Below, in pieces: positions 45,801 through 53,610 of a DNA stretch of 64,000 bases. The stretch comes from Ixodes scapularis (taxonomy: Eukaryota; Arthropoda; Arachnida; Ixodida; Ixodidae): the NCBI RefSeq assembly GCF_016920785.2, contig NW_024609846.1, positions 82,903,816 through 82,967,815 of the forward strand, written 5' to 3'. The notes beneath the pieces were generated by a model. It saw only the letters and a program-made list of their open reading frames with translations, had not been told where the DNA came from and did no database searches. How positions within the stretch are numbered: position 1 is the first letter of the stretch; every line of letters starts with the position of its first letter. The translations under genes and the position numbers were made by a program.

Positions 45801-48800
45801 AGTTTTTTTTTGATAGAGCAATAAATAAAACCTCTTAACACGCCGATTATGTTAGTAGGCAGTTTTTGCATAGCGTACGACACCCCTAAACTTCAGTTGG
45901 ACGTACAGCGCACTGACGTTCAACCGGCGCTACCAACTTTCACGAGCGGCTTTATAGCCGAGTTGTACAACTTATTAAAATAGCTTAAGTAAGTGTAAAT
46001 GACTGTAAAACAAAGAAAGTAATCGGGGTTTTCTTGGCCCTTCTGCAAAACCGCGGTGTTTTTTGTTTTGTTTTTCGGTACTCTTTGATGCGTACTTCAG
46101 CTGTTTAATATCTTATATTGCGCCGTCATCAAGCCTCTCGTAAAAGTTGGGGCCGTCAGTTTGACGTCAGTGGGCAGCACGGCGAACTGAAGTTTTGGAG
46201 TATCGTATATATGACAAGAAATGTAAAAACTACAATGTTATTTTTTTTTTTTTTTTGAGAGTGATGAGCACGGCAACGCATCTGGCGCGCTCTGAAAATT
46301 GTGCTTCAAAGGCGCAGCGCGATCTTGCGGTCGTAATGCTACACCGCATGGTAGTCTGCGGTAATAAACTTTTTATCAATAACCATAGAGCAGTTTTATA
46401 ACGTGTTGCAATACACTAAAACCGAGACGATGAGGAGCGGTTTGAGAGGCTGTGACGCGAAGACACCAATACTGTGTATTGCTGCTCTTCCGAAGCTTGA
46501 CGGTCACCGTTCGCGGCTCTCTTTTTAAAACACTAATGGCCAGGCAAAGCGCAAATATATCTTCATCACCTTCAAAAAATATTCTGCCACAAACAGTAAC
46601 GTGGCCGGTGCCTCAAACGCGCTCGCTCACCACAAAGTTTCGCACTTTGAGGTTTCTGCAACTTTTAAACACCAGCCTTCTCGTTTTCCTAACGTGCATC
46701 AGCATCTCCGTCACCTGTTATACGATCCCTCCATAGCCGCTTCGCATTTGGAGACAAATAAATAATTTTTAGCGCGCTGAACAGCGTCAGCGAGCAGGCG
46801 CATGGGATATCCTGGAGAATCTATCCCCGTCTCTTCCGCCATCTTGGAACTACCGCCCCGCCACCTATAGGGCGTTGGAGTTGCGGTCAGATTGCCGGCA
46901 GCTCGGCCGGGATTCGAACCCGCCACATGGGGATCCGTAGGCCAGCGCTCTCGCCTCGGAGCCACCGAGGCGGCACTTAATTATGACTCTCGCTATGTTC
47001 AGTGATGTTATTCAAAAGCATATTTTTATATTTTAAGCTCCCCTTTTCATTGATATTTTCTGTCTGACCAGATGAAAAAAATAATGTTAAACACTGTCTA
47101 TATTAAAAGTAAACGAATTTAAATACCTATTAAATAATGTTCACAACGCTTCTATTGTCGCCGCGTCAATTTTAGAATTCGATAATATTAAACTAAATAT
47201 ATGTCGTGCAAAGATTACATAGCGTACAAATCGGTGGTTACAGTGCTTACCTCTGGTTGGATAATGTCGCTTGTATAGTTCCAAATCCTGGTCAGCCTTA
47301 CGTAATCGGTGCACTGAGTTTCGTACGGGGCTTCCAGGGATATCACGTCAGTCTGTAGAGTATTAAGCACAAGTGTAACCACCGCTTACGCCGTCACGCA
47401 ATAAAGCAAACATTCAAACACCTATAAACGCAGGTATTCCTAATTTTTTTTTTTTTTTTTTTTATGTTACGAGTAGTATTTAGTTATTCGTATATAGGGT
47501 TGAATTCTAGACTAATGCAGATCTGTTCTATGAGTTATTTCAGACATCTTCGATACTCTTACGATTAATTATTTCTGTCTACAGCAACCTTTCAGAAGTG
47601 TTATTTTAACTTGATATGATTTCAGCCCGTAAACCAGAAAACAAGTGTTTTTTTGTTTTTGTTACATATATATCTATCTTTTTTTTGTGTGTGTTTAAAA
47701 AAATGTGTGACGAGATAGGAACTTTTAATGACTAAATGAGTACAAATGCGGGGTAAAGTGTTGGAGAGTAATCTAATTAGCTGAGAAATAAAAAAATTAC
47801 CAATAATCTTGATAGCCAATTCCTTTTAAATTATTTTTAGGTTCATGTGCGATGAGTAACAAAACACTCACAAAATCATCTTTAAAAGGTATTGATTTCA
47901 AATAATGCAATCCTTTTGAAACGGATACCGTACAAGCCTTATTTAAACTTCACAGACAGACACACCTATGATCACACGCACGTTCGCACACGCACACACT
48001 AGTACCCGCACAAACAAGTAAACAAATATACCAACACGCACAGGCCAATAAGCGGATAAATATACATACGCACGCACACAAACATCGCATGATTTCACGC
48101 ACACACATACATATACACACACTCGCGTACGCGCACAAACAAGCAAACACGAATAGGCACAGGCAAGCAAGGCGGATAAATATACGTACGCACGCGCAGA
48201 AAGACATGCACGCACGATTGCACGCATGTGCGCACATACACACATACACCGTTCAGACAAGCTGAATATACTACCTGGTGTGCCGTAAGAATGTACGTTT
48301 TGCCCGCTCGGAACATGGCGGAGCTGCTGATGCCTCCCGTGAAAAGTTTCTGATCGTGGACCAGGGCAGATATCGTGGCCTCCTTGGCCGGGCCGCCCTC
48401 GATCTCGGAGGCGAGGCGGAACGTGACTTCTGCACGAAGGAAGCCTCGGTATACTAAGGGCACTGACAACCCGAGAAACACAAGGTTTAGCGAGTCCGTG
48501 AGGATCTAGCTACGCAGCGAATGAGATTGTGCAGTTAGCCTATAAGAGCGGCGAAAAACGAATCACGATGCAAGCAGTGGGAACATAATCAGCCGTGCCC
48601 TGCGTTCCGTAGGTGGTCAGTGACTATTGCCGTGAGAACAGAATGGCGTACAAGGACACGGCCGACGAGTAGAGGTCAGTTTACCCTGAGCAATGATCTA
48701 GCGAATGACGAGGCAAAAAAAAAAGGACTCGGCGCGATAACGCAATCTGCACAGGGACGAGCGAAACGTCATGCGCATTGCCCATACGCAAAGGACGTTG

Positions 48801-51800
48801 TTTTTTTGTGTTTTTTTTTTTTTTTTTTGTTCTTTTTATTGTAAGCCGTATATTTCGGCCGCTGTGTAGACCTCAGTGACTGGCCACTGCGCAGCTTTGC
48901 GGTAAAGCTTTGTTTCAGAGTGTAGGTGTTGAAAAATGCAAAATACAGAATTAAACATCGGGTTCTTTATGTAGAGAGCAAGTCGTCTGTTTTCTTCCGC
49001 AGGAGTTGCGGTGTCAGAAAGATACTCTACTCTGATTGACTCTGGTTGAAGGATATTGGGCAGACCTGAAAGCAAGCTGCCTTGAGGTCTACCTATTATA
49101 CTTTATTCAAAATCAATCAGGGCTCGGCCTTCTGACGTCACCACAACCCCTACAAAAGAAGCAGACGAACTTGCAATCCGCGTAAGGTTCAGTGTCCTCT
49201 TTTTCAAATTCAGAATAAAAATGACATCGACAGCTACACCTACGGTATTTCCAGGGCTCGGTGCATCGGCGATAAATGGGCGAGTGTGATGGGTCGAAGG
49301 TGTAGCAGACACCTGTCTTGTAGAAGGTGTATTCGATGAACCACCTGGGAGAAAAATTGCACCAGACAGGAAACACCTTAGCAATAAGCGCAACGATACA
49401 AACAGGGTAAACGGTGCTTCCACACAAAAACATACACAGGGCGACTGCCACTGCGCATACGGTATCACGGGCTGCTCCAGAATAAACTAGTCAACTGTGT
49501 TTGAGACAAGGTGTTAATGGTTGTTTATTTTATACGTCACGGCTTCGAGCTCAATACATTAGACTTGCACCAACTTGTTTGCATCTTAAGACCGCTCCTT
49601 TAGTCTTTCCGTTTTGTTTATTTACAACGCCCGTCTCATACACAAAGAAACAAGATGTTGACTGCATTTCCATGCAGTATTGCCTTGATGTCGTATGAGA
49701 AATAACTCTCTTCAGTCAAAAATTGTCAAGAAGTCTAGTTAACTTTTTAAACCCTGGCCCCCTCCTGAACCTTACTATTACCCGTAAGAGGATTCAATGG
49801 TTTACTTCCACCTGTGTTCGCATTTTAGAGGCTACGAAAAAACTCGGACAATGCGAAGCTCGTACATATTGGTGCACCGGAACCCTTCGCACGTGTCGGC
49901 AGTTGTCTTCATGACGCAGTCCAGGACCAGGTTTTCGATCGGGTACGAGTACTTGATGATCTCTTTCATGATGTGCAACCGGTTGTTCAGGATCGCTTCT
50001 TGGAAGTACGACTGCATAGAAAGCCAATGGTGTGGTTAATTGTGTTTGTCTGTGGCTTGCGTGTCCAAAGGAGTGTTCCTGATCAGCTTCTAAGAGAGCG
50101 TCACTGTAAACTTCGATTCATAGACTTATTATAATTAGGGTTCCGTGTTTTCGGTATTTATTTTTCTTCAAATTCTGGGGTTATTTATCGGTGTGTCCCA
50201 TGAATCGATGTTTCTCGGTGTTTAACTTCAATGGCGAAGAGAAATTGGTGTTTATTAGGCTTGTGTTGTAAAGCGACTGTATAATTGATGGGGAAAGTGT
50301 TATAATTTATAAGTTATCAATCATAATATTTTCTCCAGTAATGCAGGTATAAATAAGAGAAGGCAAAAGGGCAAGGAATGTGGTTTCGATAGAAAGGAAT
50401 AACCTTAAGGACAATTCAGTGCAACTTTGTTCCGGGTCAACGAGAAAACAAATATAGTAGAGTAGAAGATTTATTTCCATGTAGTAAATAGCTTGAAATA
50501 TTTCTCAATCACGTAAATTAAACTATTGGTCAGTTACAGTGTTTTATTAAAAATTCATGGCAATAAGCACTGTGCTAAAATGGCCCCATATATGCATTTA
50601 TGTGCACTATCGGGCACTGTTAGCGCGAACACATCGTCTGCGCTTTTTTAAGTCGAAAATTTACGTGTCAAACGAACGAAGGACAGTTTGAAGTAACACT
50701 GGATAAGTAAATCCCTGTGAGTGTAGACGATCAAAATAAAGTGAAAACCAAGTAATAGAGTCCGCTTTGCAGTAAATAAGTACTGCTTTATTCTCTCGGA
50801 TCGTGCTATCTGCGAAGATGTTTGTTCTGGGTTCAAAACATGATAAGCAGCACGCTCGAAATCTTTAAAAATATGAATAAGCCAGAAAGCAAGAGTCCAA
50901 TAAAAGCTGCCGCATAAAAAGTAATAAAAAGAAACAATTCCCTACCGAAAAATCCGGTATAACTTTTCACTATCCGGATTATGGAACCGTAAATTTGTTA
51001 CTGGAAACCCGAAATCCAGATTGCAGACAAAGGAATAATTTCTTACAACCTCAATTCCAGATAGAGTCCGGATAGAATCCAGATAGATTTCCGGTTCCAT
51101 AATCCGGATAGCGAAAAGTTATACCGGATTTTTCGGTAGGGTTCCTAGCCCACATAGTATTATTTACGTTTTAAATGTTTTAACCGCTCGTAAAAATTCA
51201 CGACGGGGTTATTTTCATACAGCTTACGACGTAATTATTCGTAATACTTGCTCTTATAATCAAGCGCAGAAAAAAAATACACTCGATTTTTCCCGTAAAA
51301 ATGCATTACCGGAAGTTAATTTTCGACTGGTTGCTGTCTGCTTCAACTTGCAACGGCACACTAGCGCCAGCTGAACCTCTGGCGTACATTATAATAACTC
51401 TATGCTTCGACCTATGGTAACAAAATGACCAAGCCAGAGAGTCGCGTTCCTTCTCCTTTCGACCAGAAAAATTATTAAATGGCTTGCGGGAAAGCAGCTT
51501 TGCAGAGCACCGAGTTTTGGACAATTTGTATGAACGCTTGGTTAATTTGGACGCCTGATAAATTTGTCTTTATCGCCGGCTCCACCGACTCTAAGTTACC
51601 AGTGTCGCCGGCTGCGCGGTTCAGCGGAAAACAGATGCACTCCGTCTATTTCAGTTACACGGCGGCGTTCCCTCATAGTTAAATTGCTCCGGTAATTACG
51701 TAGGTACTTTAACTTCAGCATTTTATCCTAATCAACAGAGAATCATTTGGGAAGAGTTCGACCTTTTTTTGAGCGTAGTTTATTTTGTAGTGCATAAGGC

Positions 51801-52891
51801 AAGGCGATTCAAGTTTTTAGAAGACGCAGAAATGTTTCAAAAGCCGGGATTCACAATGATAAAGCAAACTACACCGACTTGACTTACCAGTATTAACAAT
51901 CTAATGAGACGTTTCGCCTCCCACGCGGGAGACATCAATAGTGCGCGTTCAGAAAACACGAATGAGGGAAGTACAGAAACTGGAAGGCTCTTTAAGGACA
52001 TCCGCGTACACTTCGGGAAAAAGGTTTCGGTATGCACTGCAGGCGGATACGTCACTACGAGTGCACCACGACTCCAGAAACTTTCTTGTGCCCCACCTTT
52101 GTCCTTGCGCCAATGTCACTGCGCTCAGAAAATCAAACTTAGACATACCGTATCAAGCGTGCTGCACCCTTTACCAGTATGTTCCCAACAAATTCTCGAT
52201 AGGTTCGTCCTGGAAAAAAAAGAGCGAAATATGAAGCCACCCAAGGGAACGGTCTTGGACAAATCAGAGGGGAAAGAAAGGACCCCGTGAAGCTTGACTC
52301 TAGTCTGACTCTATGTGCAAAATCATACGTCTCGAATAGAAAGTGACCTTCTCAAGTTAAATTTTATCCGTTTCATTTACTTTTTAGCATAAAACATGAG
52401 CCGTTTCATTGAAACGTAGCGTTTATATTTTACTATTATTTTTTAGGTCACTAGTTATATATTGCTGCGCGTTTCCCCATTGCCCAGATCGCGAAAATAC
52501 TACCTGTATCGGGAACACTGTCACAATGGGCATACTAAACGTTCTAGTTCATTTCCTGTTTTCTTCCCGGACTGCTTCTTAGTGTGCTGAATTTACTGCA
52601 TGCACAAAGCACAAGCCGCTGATTTGCTCTCCGCTTGCTCGGTGGGGAAGTATAACACGAGTCCATTACTGGGAGTGTGTCGGGTCGTCAGGAGTCGTGT
52701 CCATCGCTTACGCCTCCTTGTTGCAGACGGTGACGGCCGGAAACTTTGTGCCTTCCATGGAGCTCTGTTGCAGCACCACCGTCGTCTCGAACCGCTGGTA
52801 GCTCGTGTAGTCCAGGTGGACAGAGTAAAAGCAGACCACGAGACAGCCGCTGTACGCCAGCGTCCTCACCGTCTCCAAGAAGCACATGATG
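34061..52891 (-). CDS. DEG/ENaC-family sodium channel subunit, gene B (ten exons, 3' end not found)
   Basis: This encodes a subunit of an epithelial/degenerin/pickpocket cation channel, a trimeric plasma-membrane protein with two membrane segments and a large cysteine-rich extracellular loop. Exons read from right to left: 52891-52712 (TM1 and FPAVTVCN), 52209-52175, 52036-51888, 50011-49866, 49344-49244 (GVCYTFDP), 48426-48275, 47352-47251 (APYETQCTDY), 44246-44132 (ECSEKC...CDCYP), 40073-40001 (DCQSQCTRPC) and 34136-34061. Intron phases agree at every junction and the sum is 1129 nt, about 376 codons. Typical family members have 450-650 residues, so the N-terminus and the TM2 exon are missing here. 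Gene A, immediately upstream on the same strand, is its paralogue. Exons 2 and 3 are the least certain. Confidence 0.8.
34580..34720. repeat. G-run/C-run tract
   Basis: Several ggggggg tracts are followed by a run of about 17 c (34697-34711). This resembles degraded repeat flank. No coding content. Confidence 0.5.
34918..36171. mobile_element. hAT transposon, internally deleted
   Basis: The ends cagtcttggg and cccaagactg are inverted, and an exact 8-bp duplication gttaaagg flanks the element (34910-34917 and 36172-36179), which is diagnostic of hAT. Subterminal gtaacg/cgttac repeats are dense on both sides. It keeps a fragment of the transposase C-terminus (35740-35931), so it is a deletion derivative. 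It landed in the left tip of a TTAA-type element. Confidence 0.9.
35740..35931 (+). pseudogene. hAT transposase C-terminal (dimerisation) fragment
   Basis: The open frame reads TALCCLNAYSAIKNLFRRNN then TAIPPSALDERLFSKSRDVF, ending KLLDTNFEKQLLLSYNIK-stop. This is the conserved hAT C-terminal dimerisation block (family form: N-T-x-x-P-S-S-A-x-x-E-R-x-F-S). The catalytic DDE core is missing. A possible N-terminal remnant (MSRDSMNPAQSS) lies at 35579-35710. Confidence 0.8.
36173..36600. mobile_element. truncated TTAA-type element (relative of 17301-18551)
   Basis: It begins ttaaagggcaactccg, and then matches the reverse complement of the right end of 17301-18551 (gggattacgactgtttt, caaaaccgaaacc). 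The right end is lost near 36600. Its left tip was split by the hAT insertion. Confidence 0.7.
36849..36891. repeat. (TA)n followed by (GA)n microsatellite
   Basis: An alternating ta run passes directly into a ga run of about nine units. Confidence 0.85.
36949..36987 (+). ncRNA. hammerhead-ribozyme-like motif
   Basis: The order is cttc, ctgacga, a, ggccgg, act, ccggcc, gaaac, gtc, gaag. This has the hammerhead core words CUGANGA and GAAA around a perfect 6-bp helix, an outer helix cttc/gaag, and a gtc cleavage triplet beside it. One extra base after ctgacga and an almost absent third helix depart from the consensus. Penelope-like elements are known to carry minimal hammerheads, so a Penelope origin is likely. 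Self-cleavage is not shown. Confidence 0.35.
37229..37770. repeat. TIR-bounded element with a CACGTG array, copy 1
   Basis: The ends ttagagcgcagctcttgag and ctaagagctgcgctctaa are inverted. Between them (37321-37700) lies an irregular array of about 21-bp units centred on the palindrome gtcacgtgac. I count about 17 perfect cacgtg cores plus several one-base variants. A related element is at 42625-43412. The array is in a gene B intron. Confidence 0.8.
37771..39376. other. gene B intron, unassigned
   Basis: No clear feature. A possible mini-exon at 38103-38172 was considered and set aside (see rejected list). Confidence 0.3.
39377..39622. mobile_element. palindromic MITE with CRE-like TGACGTCA, copy 1
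   Basis: The left arm (ctatccggagagcaag, then ggggttgcggtgacgtcaga) and the right arm (ttctgacgtcatcgcaac, then cttgcgctccgaatag) are inverted. Each arm carries tgacgtca. A relative lies at 48960-49210. Confidence 0.7.
40001..40073 (-). CDS. gene B exon 9 (second cysteine cluster)
   Basis: A long T-tract acceptor (tttttcag) and a donor cag|gtaatc bound 73 bp encoding KCNDYMKSMNWLPDCQSQCT then RPC. The C-x11-C-x3-C-x3-C pattern matches the gene A exon at 56005-56074, with the same phases in and out. It joins exon 8 by completing a CTG codon. Confidence 0.75.
40074..41096. other. gene B intron
   Basis: A short tandem-like pair (tgatgacattaaaacgttag and tgatgacgtcaaaatactaa) occurs near 40390-40470. 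No exon was recognised. Confidence 0.35.
41097..41309 (+). CDS. possible small secreted peptide (70 residues)
   Basis: The frame starts MQRGTWAADVLVIVVAVALV ASNVADGS, a good signal peptide with a likely cut after ADGS or nearby. A basic mature part follows with two cysteines (VCQVAFLFGC), the dibasic site FKR and a final KRDQ. The stop taa is embedded in a polyadenylation signal (aataaa, 41305-41310), which favours a real 3' end. It lies on the strand opposite gene B, inside its intron. I do not recognise the family; a cyclic neuropeptide-like or salivary peptide is possible. It may also be chance. Confidence 0.3.
   Translation: MQRGTWAADVLVIVVAVALVASNVADGSVCQVAFLFGCKNPNIVSKLHYSHRFKRYMKTLESMHGLKRDQ
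41483..42531. mobile_element. TIR-bounded nonautonomous element
   Basis: The left end cactgatggtgaattcc and right end ggaattcaccatgagtg are inverted, and agatctgg/agcg words recur just inside (ctcgtagatctggagcg against gatctgcgagcgg). It is about 1.05 kb with several agatctgcgag repeats near the right end. No transposase frame. It lies in the gene B intron. Confidence 0.7.
42625..43412. repeat. TIR-bounded element with CACGTG and TTTAGCGGGGAAA arrays, copy 2
   Basis: It has the same ends as 37229-37770 (ttagagcgcagctcttgag, ctaagagctgcgctctaa). The interior has gtcacgtgacc units with long G-runs (42705-42990), a tandem duplication of about 145 bp (about 42760-42900 and 42905-43045), then about ten units of a 28-33 bp repeat built on gctagatttagcggggaaa (43010-43330). 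Confidence 0.8.
43480..43712. repeat. minisatellite of aggacgacctc/aggacgactt units
   Basis: Roughly 20-22 bp units such as ctcaaggacgacgcctagagg and cctcgaggacgactt are repeated about eleven times with substitutions. Confidence 0.75.
43713..44131. other. gene B intron
   Basis: There is a G-run near 43910-43927. The minus frame stays open past exon 8 for about 200 bp, but a strong donor (c|gtgagt at 44131-44126) marks the exon end. Confidence 0.4.
44132..44246 (-). CDS. gene B exon 8 (CxxxC cysteine motif)
   Basis: The acceptor is ccctcggccag and the donor is catc|gtgagt. The 115 bp encode ECSEKCLADLWKSKCDCYPK and LYSMKHVLKGNLCEYLSH. The C-x3-C-x8-C-x-C-Y pattern is the DEG/ENaC palm/knuckle signature. 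Length and phase equal those of gene A exon 56454-56568. Confidence 0.85.
44462..44500. repeat. (CT)n microsatellite
   Basis: A run of ct units interrupted by tttt. Confidence 0.85.
44682..44883. mobile_element. MITE with GGCCGGTTCAGACAC ends
   Basis: The left end aaggccggttcagacacttg and right end caactgtctgaaccgggctt are inverted, with inner gcgtttgactgcgttgcg and its complement cgcaacgcagtcaaacgc. About 200 bp. It resembles family P in design. Confidence 0.75.
45000..45122 (+). mobile_element. tick SINE 3' segment
   Basis: The words tttggggtttttacgtgcca, gcacgcc and gaccacctggggatctttt in this order match a very abundant dispersed repeat I associate with ticks (consensus recalled, not searched). 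Only the non-tRNA part remains. The GC-rich DNA that follows (45123-45330) is not the usual SINE head and is unassigned. Confidence 0.65.
45123..45870. other. gene B intron, GC-rich then AT-rich, unassigned
   Basis: The first 200 bp are GC-rich with a ggcggcggcgg run. No exon was found; frames on both strands lack motifs. Confidence 0.3.
45871..46206. mobile_element. foldback/MITE element
   Basis: The left arm (taaacttcagttgg, gcgcactgacgttc, accaactttcacgag) and the right arm (ctcgtaaaagttgg, gacgtcagtgggc, cgaactgaagtttt) are inverted over about 60 bp. No coding content. Confidence 0.55.
46755..46975 (-). mobile_element. tRNA-derived SINE (second family)
   Basis: Read from 46975 leftward, the head gccgcctcggtggctccgag includes a box A, followed by a box B (ggttcgaatccc). 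The body runs through gccggcaatctgaccgcaac to an aataaataa tail at about 46757. A tRNA gene is unlikely because the head is fused to a retroposon body with an A-rich tail. Confidence 0.7.
47251..47352 (-). CDS. gene B exon 7 (APYxTxCTDY segment)
   Basis: The acceptor is atactctacag and the donor is gag|gtaagc; 102 bp, phase 0 at both ends. It encodes TDVISLEAPYETQCTDYVRL and TRIWNYTSDIIQPE. APYETQCTDY matches APYDTKCTDY in gene A exon 59675-59770 and the P-Y-x-x-x-C-x-D-Y box of the family. Confidence 0.85.
47445..47465. repeat. poly(T) tract
   Basis: A run of about 20 t in the intron between exons 6 and 7. Confidence 0.8.
47950..48265. repeat. CA-rich repeat with about 120-bp duplication
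   Basis: The block cacaaacaagtaaacaaata ... gcggataaatatacatacgc is repeated as cacaaacaagcaaacacgaa ... gcggataaatatacgtacgc, embedded in degenerate acacgc repeats. The minus-strand frames through it are low-complexity artefacts. Confidence 0.75.
48275..48426 (-). CDS. gene B exon 6
   Basis: The acceptor is cgtgcagaag and the donor is cag|gtagta; 152 bp. It encodes TFRLASEIEGG, ISALVHDQKLF, GGISSSAMFRAGKTYILT and AHQ, matching the family's VLIH(D/N)-x-x-x-P ... G-x-E/K-T stretch. The paralogous gene A exon is 63544-63701 (158 bp), with the same exit phase. Confidence 0.8.
48800..48842. repeat. T-rich tract
   Basis: A long t-rich run directly left of the MITE region in the exon 5-6 intron. 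Confidence 0.7.
48960..49210. mobile_element. palindromic MITE with CRE-like site, copy 2
   Basis: The left arm (gcaagtcgtctg, ggagttgcggtgtcagaa) and the right arm (ttctgacgtcaccacaac, gcagacgaacttgc) are inverted and match 39377-39622. Its right edge is about 35 bp from the end of exon 5. Confidence 0.65.
49244..49344 (-). CDS. gene B exon 5 (GxCYTF box)
   Basis: The acceptor is tttttctcccag and the donor is c|gtaggt; 101 bp. It encodes WFIEYTFYKTGVCYTFDPSH and SPIYRRCTEPWKY. G-x-C-Y-T-F is the conserved finger-domain box of DEG/ENaC channels. It joins exon 4 by completing an ATG codon (N-M-W). Confidence 0.85.
49866..50011 (-). CDS. gene B exon 4
   Basis: The acceptor is ctttctatgcag and the donor is aatat|gtacga; 146 bp. 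It encodes SYFQEAILNNRLHIMKEIIK, YSYPIENLVLDCVMKTT and CEGFRC. The L-D-C ... C-x-x-F-x-C pattern corresponds to the finger region just ahead of the GxCYTF box. Phase 0 in, phase 2 out, matching exon 5. Confidence 0.8.
50012..50942. other. gene B intron, unassigned
   Basis: AT-rich with no feature seen. Confidence 0.35.
50943..51145. mobile_element. palindromic MITE (CCCTACCGAAAAATCCGG ends)
   Basis: It runs ccctaccgaaaaatccggta ... taccggatttttcggtaggg, with further inverted agtgaaaag/ccggattatggaacc words. About 200 bp, and nearly a perfect hairpin at its ends. Confidence 0.9.
51888..52036 (-). CDS. gene B exon 3 (tentative)
   Basis: The acceptor is atccgcctgcag and the strong donor is ctg|gtaagt; 149 bp. 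It encodes LKSLPVSVLPSFVFSERALL and WEAKRLIRLLIL. This part of DEG/ENaC proteins is poorly conserved, so support comes only from splice sites and phase continuity with exons 2 and 4. Confidence 0.45.
52175..52209 (-). CDS. gene B exon 2 (tentative micro-exon)
   Basis: A strong acceptor (cttttttttccag) and donor actg|gtaaag bound 35 bp encoding TNLSRICWEHT after the NKEA end of exon 1. A longer version to another donor (acg|gtatgt) is possible. Confidence 0.4.
52712..52891 (-). CDS. gene B exon 1 seen here (TM1 and post-TM1 box)
   Basis: It encodes a hydrophobic TM1 (LAYSGCLVVCFYSVHLDYTS) and the family hallmark FPAVTVCN just after it, ending at donor ggc|gtaagc. The left boundary is uncertain: an acceptor-like ggaccgcag precedes 52891, and an in-frame ATG (IM|CFLE) occurs at about 52887. 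The usual cytoplasmic N-terminus with its HG motif was not found in the 400 bp upstream. Confidence 0.75.
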
Positions 52892-53010
52892 CTGCGGTCC
52901 AAGAAGTGACAACGTACGTATACTACTTCAATTACGTTCTTCCTTAAAGTGTTTAAACCAACCGTCTAAGCTTTGTTTTAAAGTAACGCTGCGACCCCCG
53001 CCCCCTTTCC

Positions 53011-53016
53011 TTTAAT
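53011..53016 (-). terminator. candidate poly(A) signal ATTAAA for gene A
   Basis: This is a variant signal (attaaa on the minus strand), 274-279 bp past the gene A stop. I found no aataaa on this strand between the gene A stop and gene B exon 1. Confidence 0.3.
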
Positions 53017-53289
53017 GTTTTACTAACAAAGTCCAAGTCGGTATCTCTTTCGGAAATATTGCGATAGTATATTTAAAATTATTACCCGATTTGTGGAGTT
53101 TTTTCTTGTTTGTTTTACTTGGAGTTATTTGAATAAATTCAGGTGTACATTTGAATGAGCCGCTCATAGCAATCATTTAGGAATATTACAGGTACCGGGA
53201 ATCTTGGCGTACAGTTTGAATACATAAGGCGAATTATACATTGCTGGATGGTTGCGGAGTTTTAACTCATGCCCTGACGTTGAATTCAT

Positions 53290-53610
53290 TTAAAAGTTTT
53301 TTTTTTTTTTTTTTGCCCCAAATGATAAGCCTAATTTTGCAGGAATTCGTAGATGGGACGAGGTGTTTCTTTTTTCTCTGATTAACCTCGAAACATTTCT
53401 TCTATAGATAGTTTCATAGCCTGAAGTATATCGTGTTGGTATATTAGCAGAATTCCTTTCCAGCACTTGCCTCGCTCGTCCAAGCACCGATCTGGCCTTT
53501 TGGCGAAGCGATCCTAGGATCCATCTGGCTGTGGTGTACAAAATAAGGTAGATGGAAAGGCCTAACCAGAGGCCTAGATAGCCTCCGATGATGCCGAGAA
53601 TTTGCGTTCC
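53290..53610 (-). CDS. gene A last exon (TM2 and cytoplasmic tail)
   Basis: The acceptor is ctcactggcgtag, phase 0. It encodes GTQILGIIGGYLGLWLGLSI then YLILYTTARW and a basic tail (LGSLRQKARSVLGRARQVL), with the stop at 53290. GGYLGLWLGLS is the TM2/selectivity-filter signature of DEG/ENaC channels. The tail ends with AKKKKKNF encoded by a T-run, so the exact C-terminus may vary. Confidence 0.88.
   Translation of the reverse strand, partial: GTQILGIIGGYLGLWLGLSIYLILYTTARWILGSLRQKARSVLGRARQVLERNSANIPTRYTSGYETIYRRNVSRLIREKRNTSSHLRIPAKLGLSFGAKKKKKNF

Noticed and set aside
46850..46975. tRNA gene
   Set aside because: A tRNA-like head is fused to a body with an A-rich tail; treated as a SINE.
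47943..48260. Cysteine/valine-rich minus-strand proteins
   Set aside because: They are translations of a CA-rich repeat and its duplication.
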